Positions 48,296-61,100 of a stretch of 64,000 nt of DNA are shown one piece after another (the first letter of the stretch is position 1; each line of letters opens with the position of its first letter). Origin of the DNA: Coptis chinensis (taxonomy: Eukaryota; Streptophyta; Magnoliopsida; Ranunculales; Ranunculaceae); contig CM027382.1 in NCBI GenBank assembly GCA_015680905.1, positions 7,351,501-7,415,500 of the forward strand, given 5' to 3'. The notes under the pieces were generated by a model that saw only the letters and a list, made by a program, of their open reading frames with translations, searched no databases and was not told where the DNA came from. The translations under genes and the position numbers were made by a program.

Positions 48296-48302
48296 TATAA
48301 AA
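48296..48302 (+). promoter_or_regulatory. TATA box for the antisense gene of the gypsy element
   Basis: TATAAAA at 48296-48302 on the plus strand, about 300 bp upstream of the ATG at 48598. A donor-like site GTAAG|GTATGTTT (48,417-48,428) and an acceptor TTTTTTGACAG (about 48,570-48,579) suggest a spliced leader. Confidence 0.5.
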
Positions 48303-48597
48303 GGAGAACTCGTGGGAGTAGAATAATTATCGGACTTAAAAGATAGAGATAGCTAGAATTGAGAAGAGAAGAATAAAAGTTCAAATTATCTCCTTCGTGT
48401 TCTTGTTTTACTTTGGCAGTAAGGTATGTTTTTATTAACCGTTCACACTTTTTTTTAAATGAGGAAATGTATATTAGGATTTGTATCTATGTAGTGATCG
48501 CGAGACAGTAAACAAGTGTTTAGATCTTATTATCAAAGAAAGAGAAGGATTAATCGATACTATTCTATTTTTTTGACAGTATTGAAAATATTTGATA

Positions 48598-51294
48598 ATG
48601 GAGAAGAATTATAACTTGAAGAGGAGATGGGGTGATAAGGGAGATTTTAATATGAATAGGGTGACGAAGGGAATTGATGCTGATAGTTTGAGAGCAAAGT
48701 ATGATATCGGAGATGATGTTTTAATTGAGTATGTTGGTAGCGATATCGACCAAAAATGTGAAAAGGATGAGATAATTTTATTGTTTTCACATTTTTGGCT
48801 TGGTTGTAGTGTTCCATTTCGGAAATCAGTTTCCGAGTTATTAGCTCGATGGAGAGTACATCCCTTACAATTATCTCCTGGCTATTGGGCTATATTTGCA
48901 CGTGTAGCGAGAATTTGTAAGGTTTATCAAAATAGTATGTCGTCAGACCTTTTGTTTGAGTTATTGAAGCCTCTGCGGCAAAACAAGGCCTCTTCAAAAA
49001 GTTATGTATTGGGATATCATAACCATCACAACCAGAATTATCGGTTTTATGGGATGCCTTCGAACTACAAGAATGCGAAATTGTATGGTTTTAAGATTAA
49101 AGGCAATTGGAGGTTCGAAGATATTGATTATCCTAACAATATATCAAGTAAGATATAAACTTAATATTCTTATAATTTTAATTTTAAATAGTTAGCATTA
49201 CATTTTGATTAAATTTATTTATTTATTTATTTTTTATTTTTTTTTTAAATTTTTTTATAGGGGATTTTCTGAAGTTTCCAAATAAATCAGTGTTTAGCAG
49301 CGAGATGATAAAAAAGAAATTTGTTAGTTTGTTTAGTCATAATGCGGATGTCTATGATCTTTTCGTTTCAGCACGATATAGTAGATTATTATCATGATAT
49401 AGAAACTAGGCTTGAATGAGCCTAGGGAATTAGCACCTACTTGTGGCTCAAAGAAAGAAAGAATATTATTGTGGATGATAGCGATTGAAGATGACGAAGA
49501 AGTAGAAGGAGATGACTCGAGGATAGTGGACAAGAAAATATTAGAAAGAAGAAAAGAAATGTATCAAAAAAAAGAAGAAAAAGCTGGGGATAACTCAAGT
49601 AAAATTGAGGAAGAGATTGATAGTCGAGAACTGGTACATATATAATATTTCTTTTAAAATATCATATATGTAATACCTATAATATGTTTTGGAATGATGT
49701 TTCATTGTCACAGGTTTTTTGTCTTCCTGTACATAAAACTACTGATGTGCTTGATATTGATGATGATGATGATATCGGTGGGGAAGCGATGACTAATAGT
49801 ATATCTGGACTTGATGTTAGTGTTGATCTTGTTTCTGTGATTTAGAATAATATTCGTTATTGATTGTTTAATGGTTCTTTTGGTAATGTAGATGGAAAAA
49901 GTTGACGATGGTGGAGATACAATGGGTTCAAACATTTGTCAAAATCAATTTTGGACCGCCAACTCCTTTTGGTGGAAGTAGTATTGGAGTTCCAACTTTT
50001 GTTGTTGGCACCAATCTTTGGTGTAACAACTTCGCCGATGGCACCATTCTTTGGTGTGTCGAGTTTAGTATCAACCATTGTTTTTGGTAGTCTTTGGATC
50101 GATTGCCAATTTGTTAATACCGATCTTGGTATGTTAACGAAGTGTCAACGATTGTTGGTACAAATGCTTTGGATTGCCGACTTCTGCTTTTAATACCGAT
50201 GCGGTATGTTATGAAGTGTCAACGATTGTTGGTACAAATCTTTGGATTGCCGACCTGGCGACACCAATGCGGTGTGTCAACCGAAGTGTCTACTTTTTGT
50301 TAGTGCTAGCGACATCATTGTTGGATCAACTGTACCTTCTTCTTCGTTGTAGGGGATGGCGGTTGTTCTACAACACCTATGCTCATCACTCGGGCGATCG
50401 CAAGCCTTGGCAATTGAAGGTTAGATGTTGAATAGCTATTTAAATAGTATTTACTTGATTATTATATATTATTATTTTAAATCCTTTTGTCTAATATTTT
50501 AGATCCAGAGTTATTGTGTTTGGATTATCAACGAAGTGTAGATTTTGGAAAAACCATTAATATGTTGAATTCAAAGCTTGCAGAGGTAATTTATAGTGTG
50601 TGTTTGATTTTTTTTTTTTTTTTTTTTTTTTTGAGTATTACATTATTTTTTCTATTAGGCGTCGAAGCTTGGGGATTGTGCTAAAGAAATCTTAGAAGCA
50701 AAAGAAAATCATAAGATTAAAACCAGTGAATATGCGAGATTGAGTAATATTTGGAAGGAGAGAGATCTCATCTTTCAGGAGAATGAACATTTGAGAGGAG
50801 TACTTATGAGAAATGAAGTAGTTTTGCACGACTATGAGATGAAAATGAATATCATGAAATTTGAAGTGTAAAAGCGTAATCAAGAAATTGTTGTTCTCAA
50901 GGAGCGAGAAGGTTTTGAGTGATGAAGTTGCAATTTTAAAATGTGAGAAATTGGAATTGTCAAAACAAGTTCATGGGTGAGGGATTAGAGGAGACTACAA
51001 GGTACTATTGGAAGAGAATGCATTTTTTGAAGAAGGAGTTAGATGAATGTCATGAGAGGGTGGAAAATTTTAGAGTAGGGTGTGAAGAGAAGGATGATAT
51101 AATTGAGAAGCATGCGGTTGAAATTAAGAAATCTGGGGCGGTGTTGCGTGAAGCATCGGCAAGTGTTGGACTTTGGAAATCAAGAGATTCCGAGAAAGCG
51201 GAAAAATTGCAAAGGTTTGTCCGATTATTATACTATGTGTTATAGGAAGTTGGAAGATGTATCTCCGCCGGATCTATTAGGTGTTCAGTTCTAG
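48598..51294 (+). mobile_element. Antisense gene-like region (aORF) of the Tat-like gypsy element
   Basis: Plus-strand, opposite to gag-pol, between integrase and 3' LTR. The first long frame, 48598-49158, encodes about 186 residues. Its middle reads LFSHFWLGCSVPFRKSVSE, then LLARWRVHPLQLSPGYWAIF, the pattern of the Transposase_28 (PF04195, 'putative gypsy type transposon') domain. That domain is known from antisense ORFs of Retand-type elements. Downstream plus-strand patches follow: acidic, Lys/Glu-rich (about 49,412-49,640) and coiled-coil-like (about 50,660-50,870 and 50,943-51,245, with KKELDECHERVENFRVGCEE), separated by AT-rich stretches with T runs that look like introns. It is broken in places. 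The function of such antisense genes is not known. The domain assignment is from memory. Confidence 0.6.
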
Positions 51295-51529
51295 TGGAGG
51301 ATAGCATTATGCATAACTTCACGAGTGAAGTTTTTATTCTTTATTGTTATGATGATGTGAGGTTAGGTTACGGTTTTTCTTTCTCAATTATGTTTTTTTT
51401 CCAATTGTATTCATGATATTTGGTTTTTATCTATTTTTTATTAGATTGGTAATCAGAATAGGTCGGTCTAAATATATAATAGTTGTGTAATCTGGTTTTG
51501 AGGTAGGTCGGCAAAATAGATATAAGTAT

Positions 51530-51945
51530 TAAGGATAACGTAATTGGGGTGTCGCCGCCCCCATAATATAATAATAACGTAATGAAATTTGGGGTGTCGC
51601 CGCCCCCATAGTGTAATGATAACGTAATGAAATTTGGGGTGTCGCCGCCCCCATAGTGTAATGATAACGTAATGAAATTTGGGGTGTCGGCGCCCCCATA
51701 GTGTAATGATAACGTAATGAAATTTGGGGTGTCGCCGCCCCCATAGTTTAATGATAACATAATGAAATTTGGGGAATCGCCGCCCCCGTAGTGTAATGAT
51801 AACATAAAAAATTTGGGGGGGTCGCCGCCCCCATAGTGTAATGATAACATAATGAAATTTGGGGAGTCGCCGCCCCCAAAGTGTAATGATAACATAATGA
51901 AATTTGGGGAGTCGCCGCCCCCATAGTGTAATGATAACATAATTT
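51530..51945. repeat. 45-bp GC-rich tandem array, about 9 units
   Basis: The unit is TAATGAAATTTGGGG, then TGTCGCCGCCCCCATAGTG, then TAATGATAACG, total 45 bp. Each unit contains GGGG and CCCC separated by 8-9 nt and can form a small hairpin. Because 45 is a multiple of three, the minus strand is open through the whole array (15-residue repeat MLSLHYGGGDSPNFI, variants). It lies between the end of the integrase region (minus) and the end of the antisense region (plus), so where two converging units meet. Confidence 0.9.
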
Positions 51946-52099
51946 GGGATATTTGATCTCTAGTTAAAACGAAAGATGGATCGAATTTTATTGAATTATA
52001 AAATGATTACAATGAATGAAAAATAAACATTCAACGATAAAACTTTTTCAAATGAAAAGCATTCCATGGCTTGACAAATTTTTCTCCGGTGATTCGATG

Positions 52100-53250
52100 A
52101 AGGAAATAAGACCCTTTGGATGCCGGGTCTATCAATAATGAACGGTCCTTCCCAATTCTCTCGACTGACTTCCCAGATTCAATGAGCTTTTTTTTGCGGC
52201 TAAGTACCCAATCTTCGGTTCAAAACTCTTGAGGCAAAGCTTTTTTATCATATTTGCGTTTCATGGGCCCGATATTTTATTAGACATTGTAAAGCTTCTT
52301 CTCGAAGTTTTATCAATTGAGTGCGCCACCAAAGTTAGAGCGACATCATTGTTACCGGTTTGTATCGCTTTTGTCCTTGTAGTTGGTGCAATTAATTACG
52401 CCGGAGGACGGCATCCATGCTATAAGCTAGATTGAAAGGGGAAAGATTGGTAGAATGCTTTGGAGTGGTCGCGATAAGCCCAAAAGCACCGGGCAACTCT
52501 TTAACCCAATTTCCTTTTGCTTCATTAAGCTTCTTCTTCAAAGTCGAGAGAATCGTCTTATTGGTTGCTTTACTTGTCCATTTGCTTGTGAATAATATGG
52601 AGCGGAGAAATTATCTTTGAATTTTTAGTGAGGCTTAAAATTTGTGAATTTCTTCCGCGATCGAATTGTTTACCGTTGTCGAGACGATGTTAGATGGAAT
52701 TCAAAGCGACAAACGATGTCTTTCCATAAGAAACGCCGTACATCATTCTTTGAGATGTTCACAAGCGGTTGAGCTTCTACCCATTTTAGTGAAATAATCA
52801 CCGCAACCAATAAAAATCGTTACACTTCCGGGGAGCCTTTGGTAGGGTCCCACAATATCCAAGCCCCATTTCGCAAAAAAGCCAAGGGCTTAGAATTGGG
52901 TGGAGTTCCGTTCTTTGGAAGTTTGCCCATATTTGCATGTTTTGACATGGTATGCATTTTGGGCAAAATTCGTTGAGTGTCTTTGCATGCTAGGCCACCA
53001 AAGATCCTTGAGTCATGACTTTATGTGCAAGACTTCGTCCCCCGAATGGTTTCCACAAAGTCCGAAGTGTATCTCTTCGAGAACTAGATGACCTTGATCT
53101 TTGGAAAGACATCCAAAAAGAGGATTTGAAATTATTTGCTTTCCTATAAAGTAGGAGATTTCCTTTAGAATTTGGAATTATGACAAATTTCCGGGCATCT
53201 CTTAATTTTGTAGGAAAGCGGCGAATCGAGGGAAGAGTTCCATGTTGCAG
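52100..53250 (-). mobile_element. Integrase region of the large gypsy element
   Basis: Minus-strand similarity to gypsy integrase across this stretch: a zinc-finger-like start (pattern H..H..C..C; CPKCIPCQ is readable near 52,920-52,960), then a core with the phrase GLGYCGTLPKAP-like, and a distal part near 52,140-52,500. Broken in many places. Boundaries are approximate. Confidence 0.65.
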
Positions 53251-53685
53251 AAATTCTAAATAAATAGGTCTCCAATCATCGGTGAAGTGTCATCGCCGAT
53301 AGATTGGAGATCCAAATGTGGTAATTTACGAGAATTATCGCCGTGGGACTCATCTTCCATATCAACATTGATTTGGTCGGCATTATGTGTGGGTGGAGAA
53401 TCACTCTCAACACGATGATCGGCCAAACCTTGATGGTCGACTAAATCTTCTTGAGCCGCTTCCTCCGGTGAGATTTTGAACTTGTGCGGACCGATTGAGC
53501 TAGCTCTTCTCTCTTTCTTTTCCTTGTATTTACGGCATTCACTTGCTGCTTTCGAATTGAATTTCGAGATGTCGCCCGGAAATAGCATAGATGAGCAATA
53601 TATAAGTTTTGAACATGTTCTTCTATGACCGGTTATGCTTGGAAAAGGTTGGAAATCAATATAGATTTTTCTTTCATTGTTAACA

Positions 53686-53990
53686 TCAAGCTGCGGAGAG
53701 AGATAGGCTAAAGGCATCGGCATGACGATTATCATTCATGGCAGAGCGGGTGAACAGCAATGGATTTGAAATGAATGGATAGCTCATGCATTTTTGGACA
53801 TATGCGACCATCCTATCATTTCGAAAGTAACAAAAGATCCGCCAAATTGATTCACAACAAGCTTTTGAGTCGGTGAATAACTTCGATTTTGTCGCCCCGA
53901 GGTCAAGTGCCGTTCGCATTGCATAAATAAAGAACCGCTTCATATTCAACTTCATTGTTTGATCGCCAAAATCCGAGGCTTAACAGATTT
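53686..53990 (-). mobile_element. RNase H region of the large gypsy element
   Basis: The minus frame contains AMRTALDLGATKSKLFTDSK and then NDRMVAYVQK and NRHADAFSLSLSAA, the standard order of plant gypsy RNase H (L..A...G...L...SD or TDSK, then NxxADxLxxxA). Upstream sequence towards 54.6 kb continues the RT-RNase H linker in decayed form. Confidence 0.75.
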
Positions 53991-54841
53991 TTTTCAATTT
54001 TCTCGCCATCGTCGGATCAAAACACAACCAAGGCTGAACTCCCGATTTGTTCTTGGAACCGTCCGTGTGTATAGTCCATAAAGTAGGGTCGGCACTTGTG
54101 GATGGATCGGCCGATCCTTGTTGTGGATTAGGAGGAGGTTAAGTCAAACCGCTCTTCCATGGTGGTATGTCATCGACGGAAAATCGGCCATAAGTGATGC
54201 CATTGGCCTTTCTCGGATGATCGGGTTTTGTAGATAATTTTGTAGGCACTCAAATATGTTTCCCATTCTCGCTAATCGGCTCGAATCAGCATTTGAAGAA
54301 CTTTTCTCAAGGGGTATTAGGTGTAGACATTGATGATCGTCCTTGAAAATAAGGCTTCAATCTTCGTGCACTATGGACAAGTGAGAGAGCTATTTTCTCA
54401 ATCTGTGAATACCTTGTTTCGAGCTGTAAGGGTCTTACTTATGAAGAAAATTGGTTGTTCATTTTCATCATCAATGAATAAGGCGACACTCACGCCTATT
54501 TCGATCTTTCGCCAAATAGATGCCAATTGTTTGTCCGGTGGTCGGACTAGCAAGAATTGGCGGCCGTATTTAGGTATTCTTTCATTTTTGAAAAGCTACG
54601 TCACACTCATCCGGTCCATTTTGGGGATCCCTTAATGGCTTGGAAAAAGGGTGGAGCGATTTGAATATTTTGAGATAAATCTACCCAAAGCGGCTATCCT
54701 ACCCGTAAGTTCTTTGGATTTGCTTCTTGGTTTTGGCGAGGGCATTTAAGTAATTGCATATATTTGATCGGGGTTAGCTTCAATGCCTCGTTTGGTCATA
54801 AGATATCCAAGAAATTTTCCGATGCTAATCCAAATCGCATT

Positions 54842-55649
54842 TTAATGGATTTTAGGCGATTGAATATGTATCGACCGATCAAAATATTTTTGCAAGTGAT
54901 GAAGGTGTGATGACTCTTCATGCGACTTGATGACCATATCGTCAATATAAGCTTCCATAAACTTGCCTAAGAAGTCTGAAAATGATGTATTAATGAATTT
55001 CGATATGTTGCGGTGTTGCATTTTTAGACCGAAAGGCATTACCTTATAACAAAATAAGCCTTGGTCCGTTATGAAAGTTGTAAGTTCTTGTTCATCTTCG
55101 GCTAATGCAATTTGATAAAATCCCATTGAGGCATCCATAAAAGAAATTGTTTTAAACCCCGAAGTGGCATCAACCATTTCAGAAATACGAGGCAAAGGAT
55201 ACGGGTGAACAGGACATTTTTTATTGACATCGGTAAAATCAACCATGATTCTAAGTTTCCCATTTTTCTTAGGGATTTGCTACTACATTTGATATCCATT
55301 TGGGATATATATGCAGCCTAATAAAATTAACACTTAGAAGTTTGTCGATCTCTTCTTTCACTTTGAGCTTTTCGATCGGGGAGCCATTCGTAGAAGCTTC
55401 CGAATAATGCTTGGCTTTTGTGTTTTGTCGATATCGACTGTGACATGCAAGTGAAGGATCAATCCCGTGCATTTGTTCGACCGTCCACGCAAAAACACCG
55501 CGGCAATTTTTCTTCAAAAGCTCAATGAGATTATCTGTTCTTTCTTGGAAATTTCCTTGAGAAATAAAAGTGGTTTCTTCTTCTTTGTTGCCGATCTGTA
55601 CTTCGAGGAGTCTATCGATGGTCGGGGGGCCACCTAAACGCTGCTCCAT
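54842..55649 (-). mobile_element. Reverse transcriptase region of the large gypsy element
   Basis: Contains DFTDVNKKCPVHPYPLPRI, SFMDASMGFYQIALAED, CYKVMPFGLK and the catalytic AYIDDMVIKS, in the right order for Ty3/gypsy RT. The stretch 55,269-55,649 is the N-terminal approach (FAWTVEQMHGIDPSLACH). Broken copy. Confidence 0.9.
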
Positions 55650-55779
55650 AGCGTTTACCCGGCCAATGGAATTCTGTAATTGCTACTTTTTCCCATCGAC
55701 ATTTAGGATGGTGTTACCCTTGACTTCCGAATCTTTATAATCTTCGAAGTATGGACTCATGGCACTTTAAAGTCGCTTA

Positions 55780-56420
55780 TCGATCACCGAACTTTGCATA
55801 CCCTACCATCACACCGAACTTGATAGCGATGGAAAGTAGAAACGACAGCTCCCATTGAGTGAATCAATCTCTTCCCATAATGACATTGTAGGAGGAGTTA
55901 CAATCCAAGAGAAGAAAATCAATTGTAACTTCCTTGTTCATTAATGTCACGGAAGAAAGCATCTACCAACCGATGTTCTTGTTGTCCCATCGGCCAATGA
56001 TAGGATTTGGATCGGGAACTATCATTTTATCGGGGAGGTTTGAGTCCTTTGTAACAACACTTGTAGATCACACTTGCCCGAACTACCAGATCGATCATGA
56101 TTTTCTGCACACGGTGAATTCCAACAAAAGCTTGTATTACAAGCGGCATCATAATGAGGATGGTGCACTCCTATCGGTCATTCTCGATCCCAAGAGAGGT
56201 CCTTCCTCATAAGTTTGATGTACCCATTCCGTGGAGAAAATCATATCCACTATAAACATAGTGGTGGTGAGATCGATGATCTTGGAGTGATTGAAATTCT
56301 TTGCGTTGGGTGTTAGACATTGAATCAACTCTCGCATGACCGACTTTGATTACATTGGTAATGCGGTAACGACTAAAGCTTGTTTTCGTTTTACCAAAGA
56401 CATAATCTGAAGCATACCCT
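55780..56420 (-). mobile_element. Protease region of the large gypsy element
   Basis: The C-terminal part is readable on the minus strand around 55,780-55,925 (FLLLDCNSSYNVIMGR, then IHSMGAVVSTFH), the usual end of Tat/Athila-type protease. The catalytic segment was not confirmed. Confidence 0.6.
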
Positions 56421-56449
56421 TCTCGATCAAACCTTGGATTCTACCCCTT

Positions 56450-57604
56450 AGAGATCGGCATTGTTCGGTTTCATGACCAAAATCATCGTGAAATTTGCAC
56501 CACGGGGATTTATCACGTGTAGCCTTGGTATCTTTGAGAGAGGAAAAGGTGGAGATAAGATATTCTTTCCCCTTAATCTTCTCATAGATAACAGTACTTC
56601 GTTGAGGCGGTAAGCTTTAACTCTGGAAGTTTCTTTTGTTCTTTGCCGTTCCATTGTTGTGGCCTACCATCACTCTTGGACTTTTGACGGTTGTTTATTG
56701 AAACCGGTTTTGACTCTGTTCCTGCGGCTTGCTTATTCGATCCCTATCTCTCGCGGAACTTCGTGCCGATGCATCATCTTCAACTCGAATAAACCGGCTG
56801 AAGTTCGAGAGAAAAGTTCATAACGAGTTGTTGGGACGTCTTTTACAATAGAGTTGTAAATGCCGCCCCTATCATAATTAATGCCTTCCTTGAAGGCATA
56901 AATGACAAGAATATCGATGCATCCGGGATTTCAACAAACCGCTTTCGAAATCTCGCAACAAACTTATCGAAGCTTTTCTTCTTTTGTTGTTTAATCTTGA
57001 ATAGAGAATCAATATGTTTTGGTTTTTTCGGTTGTGACGAAAATGCTCGGCAAACTTGTAAGCGGATCAAGTAAAATTGTGGATGGATCTTTCGGAAGCA
57101 TGTTAAACCATCTCATCGACTCAATTCCAATGAGTGTGGACGGGGAATAACTTGCAAAGAAGATAATCGTCGAAAGTCCATAAGATCATCTTGTTTCGTA
57201 ATTAACAAGATGCATCAAAGGATCTCCATCAATCTCATCATACTTCAATTCTCGCCGCTTGAAGTCCTTGTGATGAGCGGTTGTTTGGATTGGAGAGAGA
57301 AGGAGAATCGATACCACTTTCTATAGCGAGATTTCAAATTTTGTTTTTCGTGACTCCTTATCATTAACAGCCTTCAAGATCATCTCATGGAGACGTCGTT
57401 CAGAAAATGGAACATTCTCGACGATGGTCCCGAATCCGAACTGGTGGACGTTTTGGCCAAGATTTCTTGGACGAGGGGAGTGAGTTCGTCGACCCCGATC
57501 CATACAGGTGAAGGTGACCGAGCCGAGTGGAGATCGGTTCCTTCTTCTCCTATGGTGAACATCGGAGAATACTTAACGGAGTCTTTCGGACCTGTCGTAA
57601 CCAT
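56450..57604 (-). mobile_element. gag region of the large gypsy element
   Basis: Possible start at the ATG 57604 (MVTTGPKDSVKYSPMFTIGE). The segment 56,843-57,070 carries SLFKIKQQKKKSFDKFVARF, then RKRFVEIPDA, a typical retrotransposon gag motif (SLF.I.Q...E.L..F..RF......IP). A zinc knuckle was not seen. Broken copy. Confidence 0.7.
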
Positions 57605-58198
57605 TTTCTTGACTGTTGCAAGTGAGTCTCCATCTCCATCGCTACCATTGTCAACATACTTTGGCCGACAATGAGCTCTTGGATTAGGACTACAACTTGA
57701 GCGATTAGGTTGTGAACTGGAACCGCGCGGGTGAATAGTCTTCTCTTTGTTGAGATCGCGATATATTGCTATTGCGACGAGGACTTCAGATTAGTTTTTG
57801 CCTACCCTCCTAGAGTTTGGGGTAGGAACTTCATTGGTTTTTCGTTGGTTGGGTAGTCTATCTTGCCTAACCTATATGGATATTTTGCCGATCTCTTAGC
57901 ACGGTTCGAATCGGCAAAACCGGTTTTGTCATGAGATCTTTTTTGTGAGTTGGTGATCCCTCATAGGGTGGTCTGCATCTAGGTCGGCAGAGGAGTTTGT
58001 GGATTCGCTTACGATTACACTGGAAAGTGTAGGCTTTCGGCGTTGCACATTTTGTTTGCGCGAATCCTTTCGTAAGCGACTCGCACGGTTTCTCTTGGTG
58101 CGGGAGTTTGTACTCGGAGTCTTTGACAGAGATGCTTAAGTGTTCAAACGATCCCAAACACTTTTTGCCGTGGAGCCTGAATCATCTTTGAGAAGCTG

Positions 58199-61100
58199 AC
58201 TATAACACCCCGTGTTTTATTTCTTTGTTTTCCTAATAATAATAATGATAAAGATAATAATGAAAATAGATAACAGATAAAACAGATATAGGATATCCAG
58301 CAGTTTCGGACGGATAAAAGCCCGTAGATAAATGGATAAGGGTTGTCCTTGTTTTTATTCTACGTCGTGTCGTCGAGTTGTTAAAACTCTAGAGAAACTC
58401 GGATTTGATATAGAACTGCCAAACTGTATTCTTCGCGGATCTCGTCTTTGTTGAACCGCCGGGCTCTCGGAGGCCGTTAATGGCGTGCGTGAGTGGAGCA
58501 CCTGAGAAACGCCCCGTAACTCGTATTTTTTAAATACGTATTTTTCTATTTAATTAATTAATTTAATTATTTATTTTAAAAATTCGTCGGATTGGACTCG
58601 GGATACGTGGGCTTGGTTTTGGGCCGAATCGTGTTGGGCTCTGGGTTTTGGACCCAAGTATATAAACACATCGCTCGAAAATAGTGGTTCGAGAGAAAAA
58701 TAAAATATTAAAAATGGAGGCAGAGCTTGAAGCTTGTTTGCTGGAGGTTGGAGCGCGACGAATCGGGCTAGGAAGATTCGTCGAGCTGTTAATAAAAGTG
58801 AGTAGCTATTTTGCTATTTCACCGGATTTGTAGTTTACATATATCGGCGTATACTGTTTCTGTTTTTTTTATACTGCTCATTTTTCCTATTGTATTGGAC
58901 TTCGTGCCATTTGTAGTTATTAAACTTTGTTAAATTCGGATTGGTATTAAACTGTCGAAACTTTGTTGATTTGGGTAAACTGTTCGAACTCTAGAGGTTT
59001 TAATGGTGGCGCAAGCCAAATCGTCCTGTACAGTTTATCCGGTGGTTTTAAATTCCTCTTGTGGATGATTGGGTTTATGTTATCTTGTTGGGATCTGTCG
59101 GGGTTGGATATTGGGTGGACTGCCGACGCTTATGAACAAGCGTTCATGGAGGCGCTTTAGCCCATGAATAAATCGCTTTTATACTATGTTGCTTTGTTTT
59201 GGTGGGTGATTGTTGTTTGTATTGGTTGATTAAACCGTGATTGGGTTGTGTAGTAGCGTGATGTCGGAAAAAAAAAATTAAATCGGGGGAAGCTTGGAGA
59301 AAGCTTGAGCCATCGTTAATGGCGCACGCCATTATTGGGACTTAGGGGTTTATCGCTTTTAACAATTGTTTGAACTATGTTTGGTTATTGGTTGGTTAGT
59401 GGTGGTTGAGAGTTGTGTGGGTCATTTGTCGATTGGAGCTTGGAACAAGCTTTAATGGTGGCCGAAACGATTTTAGATCTAGTTTTGGTGATGTTGGGAA
59501 TGGACGATTTGGGTTTTTTTGTTTTCTTTAATGTTGTTGGGTTTTTTGTGAGGATTAAAATCGGTGGGTTTGTGTAGGGTGGTGTGTGAAAGTTTGTGGT
59601 GGCCGATTTTGGTGGTGGCCGGTGGAGAAGAAGAAGATGAAACGAATCCGATTTTGGGCTTGGGCCAAAACATTAGTTTGGTTGGGCGGTTTTAGTTAAG
59701 TTGTTATGTGGGCGAAATCTAATTTAAGTGGTTGGGCCCTTTCTATTTGTTTTGAAATTTATGGACCGGTTTAATTTAAAGTTTTGGGCCGAACTTCGGT
59801 TGTGTTTTGGGCACATTCAAGATAAGTTTTGGGCCCGCTTCTAATATTTTTGGGGCCAGTCCATAGGACTTAAAATAGATCTTTCTCGGTCTTTACATGT
59901 TTGGACTTTGGGTTATGGAAAAAAGGTTTGGGCTTGGCGGTTGGGTCCGAACCATGGCCTTAACCATGAGCCCACGAGTCATACACCTTTGACCTTAGTC
60001 ATGAACCATGGCTATGACCGACGGCGGTCGAACATGAAAACAGCAGTTTGACTTGACCATGATGGTTGACTTTGACTTTGACCGAGTTGACTTTGACCGT
60101 GGTTGACTTTGACCAATTGACCTAATTTGACCTTTTAACTTCGGATTATGATTTGGGTTATTAAGATAGGTCTAGGGCTATTAGCATACTTGACTTTAGG
60201 CTAAGACCTCTATATATACGTGTGTATGTGTATTAACTACTATGTGATTTTTGCAAGATTTTATGATACTTTAATGCTATGATTTTTAGACATCCATAAA
60301 ACTAATACGCCATGGGTGAATCAAAAAATACAGGAATGAAGATACTCATTCGATTTCTCTCGAAATGATACATAAAATAAAGTTCAATAATGCGTAAATA
60401 AATTTACCGCGACTCTTTTAGAACTCCAACGACTCAAGTTTTGGAAATTGAGTTTTACGACCGCATTGATGTCATATGTTAGGTGGGCATTTATTGAATG
60501 TGCCATAAATGGCCCGTTAAGCGTTATATGGTATTATTCAACGAATGTGCCATGAATGACCGGGTATTCATGAATGTGCCATGAATGACCGTGATTGTTT
60601 GGATCAGCCTCTAGAGAGGAACTAAGGTATTATTTTGAATGTTAGTTGTATTCTTGGATTATCGCGAGTGTTTGGGGTTACTTTTGAATACATAGGATAT
60701 CTACATATGTTATATGCAAGTTCTAACTTTCTTTGCGTGAGGGTATGACTTAATAACATTTTGTGCAGGGGCCGGTCCTACCACTTATTTATACAATATG
60801 GATATCGGTAAGTGTAATTCAATGGTTTAGATATTAAAAGGAGTTAATAGAATGAGTTAATACAATGGAAGTTAAACAAATGGAAGTTTTGCTTGGGAAG
60901 AAACTATGCGGATGAGATGACTGAACTAACCGCCTTCCAATTCGAGAATGATTAGGTTATAATAGATTTAAAGTGTTAGTTGGATAAGAAAAGTTTGAAA
61001 TGTTTATATGTGTTAGTCTACTCATACCAAAAAATTCAATTTGCGGACCCATGTTTGCTTTGTTTTGGCTAACGCGTGGGTGTGTTCTTGGGAACATAGG

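Noticed and set aside
51530-51945. Regular 45-bp repeats as a CRISPR or as a stand-alone protein gene of 169 residues
   Set aside because: No spacers; the open frame follows from a unit length divisible by three, and it sits inside a retroelement.
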